Positions 62,197-64,000 of a stretch of DNA of 64,000 bases are shown here, piece by piece; the stretch's first letter is position 1, and every line of letters begins with the position of its first letter. A program made the position numbers and the translations under genes. This DNA comes from Radiobacillus kanasensis. GTDB taxonomy: Bacteria; Bacillota; Bacilli; Bacillales; Amphibacillaceae. The notes below the pieces were generated by a model. It was given only the letters and a program-made list of their open reading frames with translations. It was not told the origin of the DNA and made no database searches. The stretch is taken from assembly GCF_021049245.1 (NCBI RefSeq), contig NZ_CP088020.1:3292001-3356000 (forward strand), given 5' to 3'.

Positions 62197-63438
62197 CTAC
62201 GGTTTAGTTGTAGATGAAGGCTGTTGTTCATTTCCTTTATTGTCAACAGAGCCAAGATTCCTATCTTCACGTTGAGGCTCACTCTTGGATGAAGGTTCAT
62301 TTTCCTCTTCAACAGCAGATTCCTTTTTCGGTTGATTCTCCGCACTAGGTATTTGCTCTGGAATGTTTTCTTCAGTATTTGTTTGGTTTCCCTCCCTTTC
62401 CGTCATGTTATTCGCTCCTTCATTTCTACTATTTCCGCTATCAGAACTAGTTGGGTTATTCTTTAAAGAATTTGAATTTGTCGGAGTTTCATCCTGTTTT
62501 TTAGTATCCCTACCTTTTTGTGGGACACCTTTATTAATCGGTGATTCTTGTCTATCATCAAGGGAAGGATTATCCTCCTCTGAATCTTTGTTAGGCTGTG
62601 GCTTTTCCTGACCCTGACCTGACTCTGAATTCAATTTAGAATTATCTTTCGTAGAATCTCCCTGCCCCATCTTCCCTTGTTCCTCCGTAACATCTTCCGC
62701 CATCATATCCTCTAATTGTCTAACTGATTTATCTTTCACTTCTTCAATATTTTGAACAAGTCCTCTTTCTTTTAATGCTTTATAATGTCTATATTTATTC
62801 ACAGATACATGTACACGTTCTGCTTGATCATAAAACTCCTTTGTTTCATTAAATATCTTTACATCTGCAACTATGTTCTGATGTTGAAGTTGAGAACGAA
62901 TCCCTTCTGTTATATCTTGTTCAGAAGGTTTTTGACCGTTATCCTTAACCTTCACAATGGTCGTCTCGATTCTCCCTTTTTCTTCTTCCGTTAAATAACC
63001 CTTGGAAATCGCTTCGGATACGATAAGGTTAACCACCTGATAGATGTTTAGATCTTTTGATTCAATGGAGTCGACGATTTTCTCTCCATCGGTATTCAAA
63101 GGCGATAGCTTCACCACGTTTAAATCCTGGTCTAAATGCGCCTCAATACTTGGATTAATGTCAATAGTTGCAATATAATGAGTTTCGGAGTGAACATTAA
63201 GCATCCCATAAGAAAAAAAGGCAATAAATAAAACAGCCACCATCGCTATTGTTGATACAACAACCTTGAAGGGAAATGGGTTTGGGTTCGATTTCGCTGA
63301 ATACGTCACCCTTTCACCCATCATTGGCAGGTCACTTTCGTTTCGTGCGATATTTTTAAACGTGCCATCATCACAAAGAAGAACATATTCGTTCTCCGTC
63401 ACCTTGGTCACGATTCCTTCAATTGTATGTTTTTTCAT
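62197..63438 (-). CDS. rsgI: Anti-sigma-I factor RsgI
   Basis: Membrane-spanning anti-sigma factor of 413 residues. The N-terminal RsgI_N domain (MKKHTIEGIVTKVTENEYVL, residues 1-50) binds SigI; one membrane segment lies at about 58-78 (VVVSTIAMVAVLFIAFFSYG). The extracytoplasmic part begins YIATIDINPSIEAHLDQDLNV, typical of RsgI. After about residue 245 comes a low-complexity Ser/Asn/Glu/Gln-rich tail that probably reaches into the wall. It overlaps the sigI stop by four bases, the usual sigI-rsgI operon. Confidence 0.93.
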   Translation of the reverse strand: MKKHTIEGIVTKVTENEYVLLCDDGTFKNIARNESDLPMMGERVTYSAKSNPNPFPFKVVVSTIAMVAVLFIAFFSYGMLNVHSETHYIATIDINPSIEAHLDQDLNVVKLSPLNTDGEKIVDSIESKDLNIYQVVNLIVSEAISKGYLTEEEKGRIETTIVKVKDNGQKPSEQDITEGIRSQLQHQNIVADVKIFNETKEFYDQAERVHVSVNKYRHYKALKERGLVQNIEEVKDKSVRQLEDMMAEDVTEEQGKMGQGDSTKDNSKLNSESGQGQEKPQPNKDSEEDNPSLDDRQESPINKGVPQKGRDTKKQDETPTNSNSLKNNPTSSDSGNSRNEGANNMTEREGNQTNTEENIPEQIPSAENQPKKESAVEEENEPSSKSEPQREDRNLGSVDNKGNEQQPSSTTKP

Positions 63439-64000
63439 ATTTTCTCACTCCTAGGACCGACTTGAACAAACGTTGAAAGCTGACTCCATTCCGGATTTAA
63501 TTGAATCATAATGATTGTAATCAGGTACTTGCGGTGTCGCTCGATTGATTTGGGTCGGTAGCCTGTCCTTTTTGAAAAAGAAGATATAGGAAATATACAT
63601 TTCTCAATTAATTCATTTACTAGATCGTGATATTTAATAAATTCAGTAGCCATTTCCATGACTTTAATTTGGGTCTTACGATGTTTCGGGCTATGACTTT
63701 CCAACTCTTCAAAAGAAATATTAAAATTCCCCAACTTTTCGTCAAGTTCTAGAATTTCCTCAACGAGAGCCGTAGTGCTGGTTGATTGGTGGTATGACTC
63801 CAATGAGGCTTTCATTTCGGCTTTACTATGTTCTAATTGATCATCATCCGAAGTGATGTGCAAATGACGCTTCTCTTTTCGAAAATAATCAATTAAATCT
63901 CGTTTTATTAAAAGATATACATAATTTAAAAAAGTGCGTCCACTATCATATTCAAACGTGTCTACAGCACGGTTAAAAGCGATCAGGCCAATACTTGTCT
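63435..64000 (-). CDS. sigI: RNA polymerase sigma factor SigI (partial, 5' end outside window)
   Basis: Minus-strand gene open to the window edge. The readable part starts TSIGLIAFNRAVDTFEYDSG, followed by RTFLNYVYLLIKRDLIDY and FRKEKRHLHI (sigma region 2), and ends with a helix-turn-helix-like TGYRPKSIERHRKYLITI. This is SigI, a sigma-70-like factor for heat and cell-wall stress whose B. subtilis regulon includes wall hydrolase genes. About 188 residues are visible; roughly 50-60 N-terminal residues should lie beyond position 64000. Confidence 0.9.
   Translation of the reverse strand, partial: TSIGLIAFNRAVDTFEYDSGRTFLNYVYLLIKRDLIDYFRKEKRHLHITSDDDQLEHSKAEMKASLESYHQSTSTTALVEEILELDEKLGNFNISFEELESHSPKHRKTQIKVMEMATEFIKYHDLVNELIEKCIFPISSFSKRTGYRPKSIERHRKYLITIIMIQLNPEWSQLSTFVQVGPRSEKI

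Noticed and set aside
62094..62345. Open frame overlapping the 3' part of rsgI on the same strand
   Set aside because: It is a frame shadow of the low-complexity tail with no ribosome site.
1..64000. tRNA, rRNA, insertion sequences, prophage genes or restriction/defence systems
   Set aside because: None was recognised on either strand; the window consists of envelope, transport and housekeeping genes.

Overview
The window is a low-GC Gram-positive chromosome segment, most likely from a Bacillaceae species. Evidence: strong AGGAGG-type ribosome binding sites, frequent TTG/GTG starts, the CpsC/CpsD/CpsB (YwqC/YwqD/YwqE-like) regulatory trio, LysM-NlpC/P60 endopeptidases, the SigI/RsgI pair, DUF1659/DUF2922/YvrJ small proteins and a SwrC-like RND pump. 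No rRNA, tRNA, CRISPR array, transposase or phage gene was seen. The theme is the cell envelope: two separate polysaccharide loci, a wall-polymer glycosylation module and many wall hydrolases.

Layout. 1-1.04 kb: YkfC-type endopeptidase. 1.3-1.8 kb: remains of a glycosidase gene. 1.8-15.2 kb: exopolysaccharide operon 1 (minus strand), read from a promoter near 15.2 kb: CpsC, CpsD, a structured-looking gap where Bacillus eps operons carry the EAR antitermination RNA, CpsB, GalU, glycosyltransferase, four enzymes matching the WbpA/B/D/E route to UDP-GlcNAc(3NAc)A, a priming phosphoglycosyl transferase, aminotransferase, polymerase, glycosyltransferase and MurJ-type flippase. 15.3-20.7 kb: a decayed coiled-coil gene, a nitroreductase, then plus-strand wall enzymes (C39-like lipoprotein, two LysM-NlpC/P60 endopeptidases, one behind a WalR-like box) and an SGNH hydrolase. 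20.7-25.6 kb: a ribose-type sugar ABC transporter with a Gfo/Idh dehydrogenase, controlled by two cre/LacI-type operators. 25.6-28.4 kb: M20 peptidase, DUF1540 protein, CorA and a 45-residue protein. 28.5-29.2 kb: YvrJ, DUF2922 and DUF1659 genes.

29.3-56.6 kb is envelope locus 2: TagO/WecA-like transferase and kinase-less Wzz; an amidase and a SpoIID/LytB-like protein sharing one family of about 97-residue repeats; then a 13-gene minus-strand unit (52.2 to 37.3 kb) with Wzx, Wzy, all six enzymes expected for CMP-legionaminic acid, a sialyltransferase-like enzyme, and a GtrA/CsbB/YfhO-type glycosylation module plus a second GT-C-like protein. A lone plus-strand GT2, UDP-glucose dehydrogenase, a second GalU and a second TagO-like gene follow. 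56.8-64 kb: SwrC-like RND pump and lipoprotein adaptor, acidic lipoprotein, FabZ, RsgI and the 3' part of sigI, cut by the window end.

How the genes fit together. Locus 1 looks like a kinase-controlled exopolysaccharide carrying a diacetamido uronic acid. Locus 2 looks like a second Wzx/Wzy polymer carrying a legionaminic-type nonulosonic acid, with teichoic-acid-style side-chain glycosylation. The repeat-bearing amidase/SpoIID pair resembles B. subtilis LytC/LytB and may work on wall carrying this polymer. All functions are inferred from sequence.
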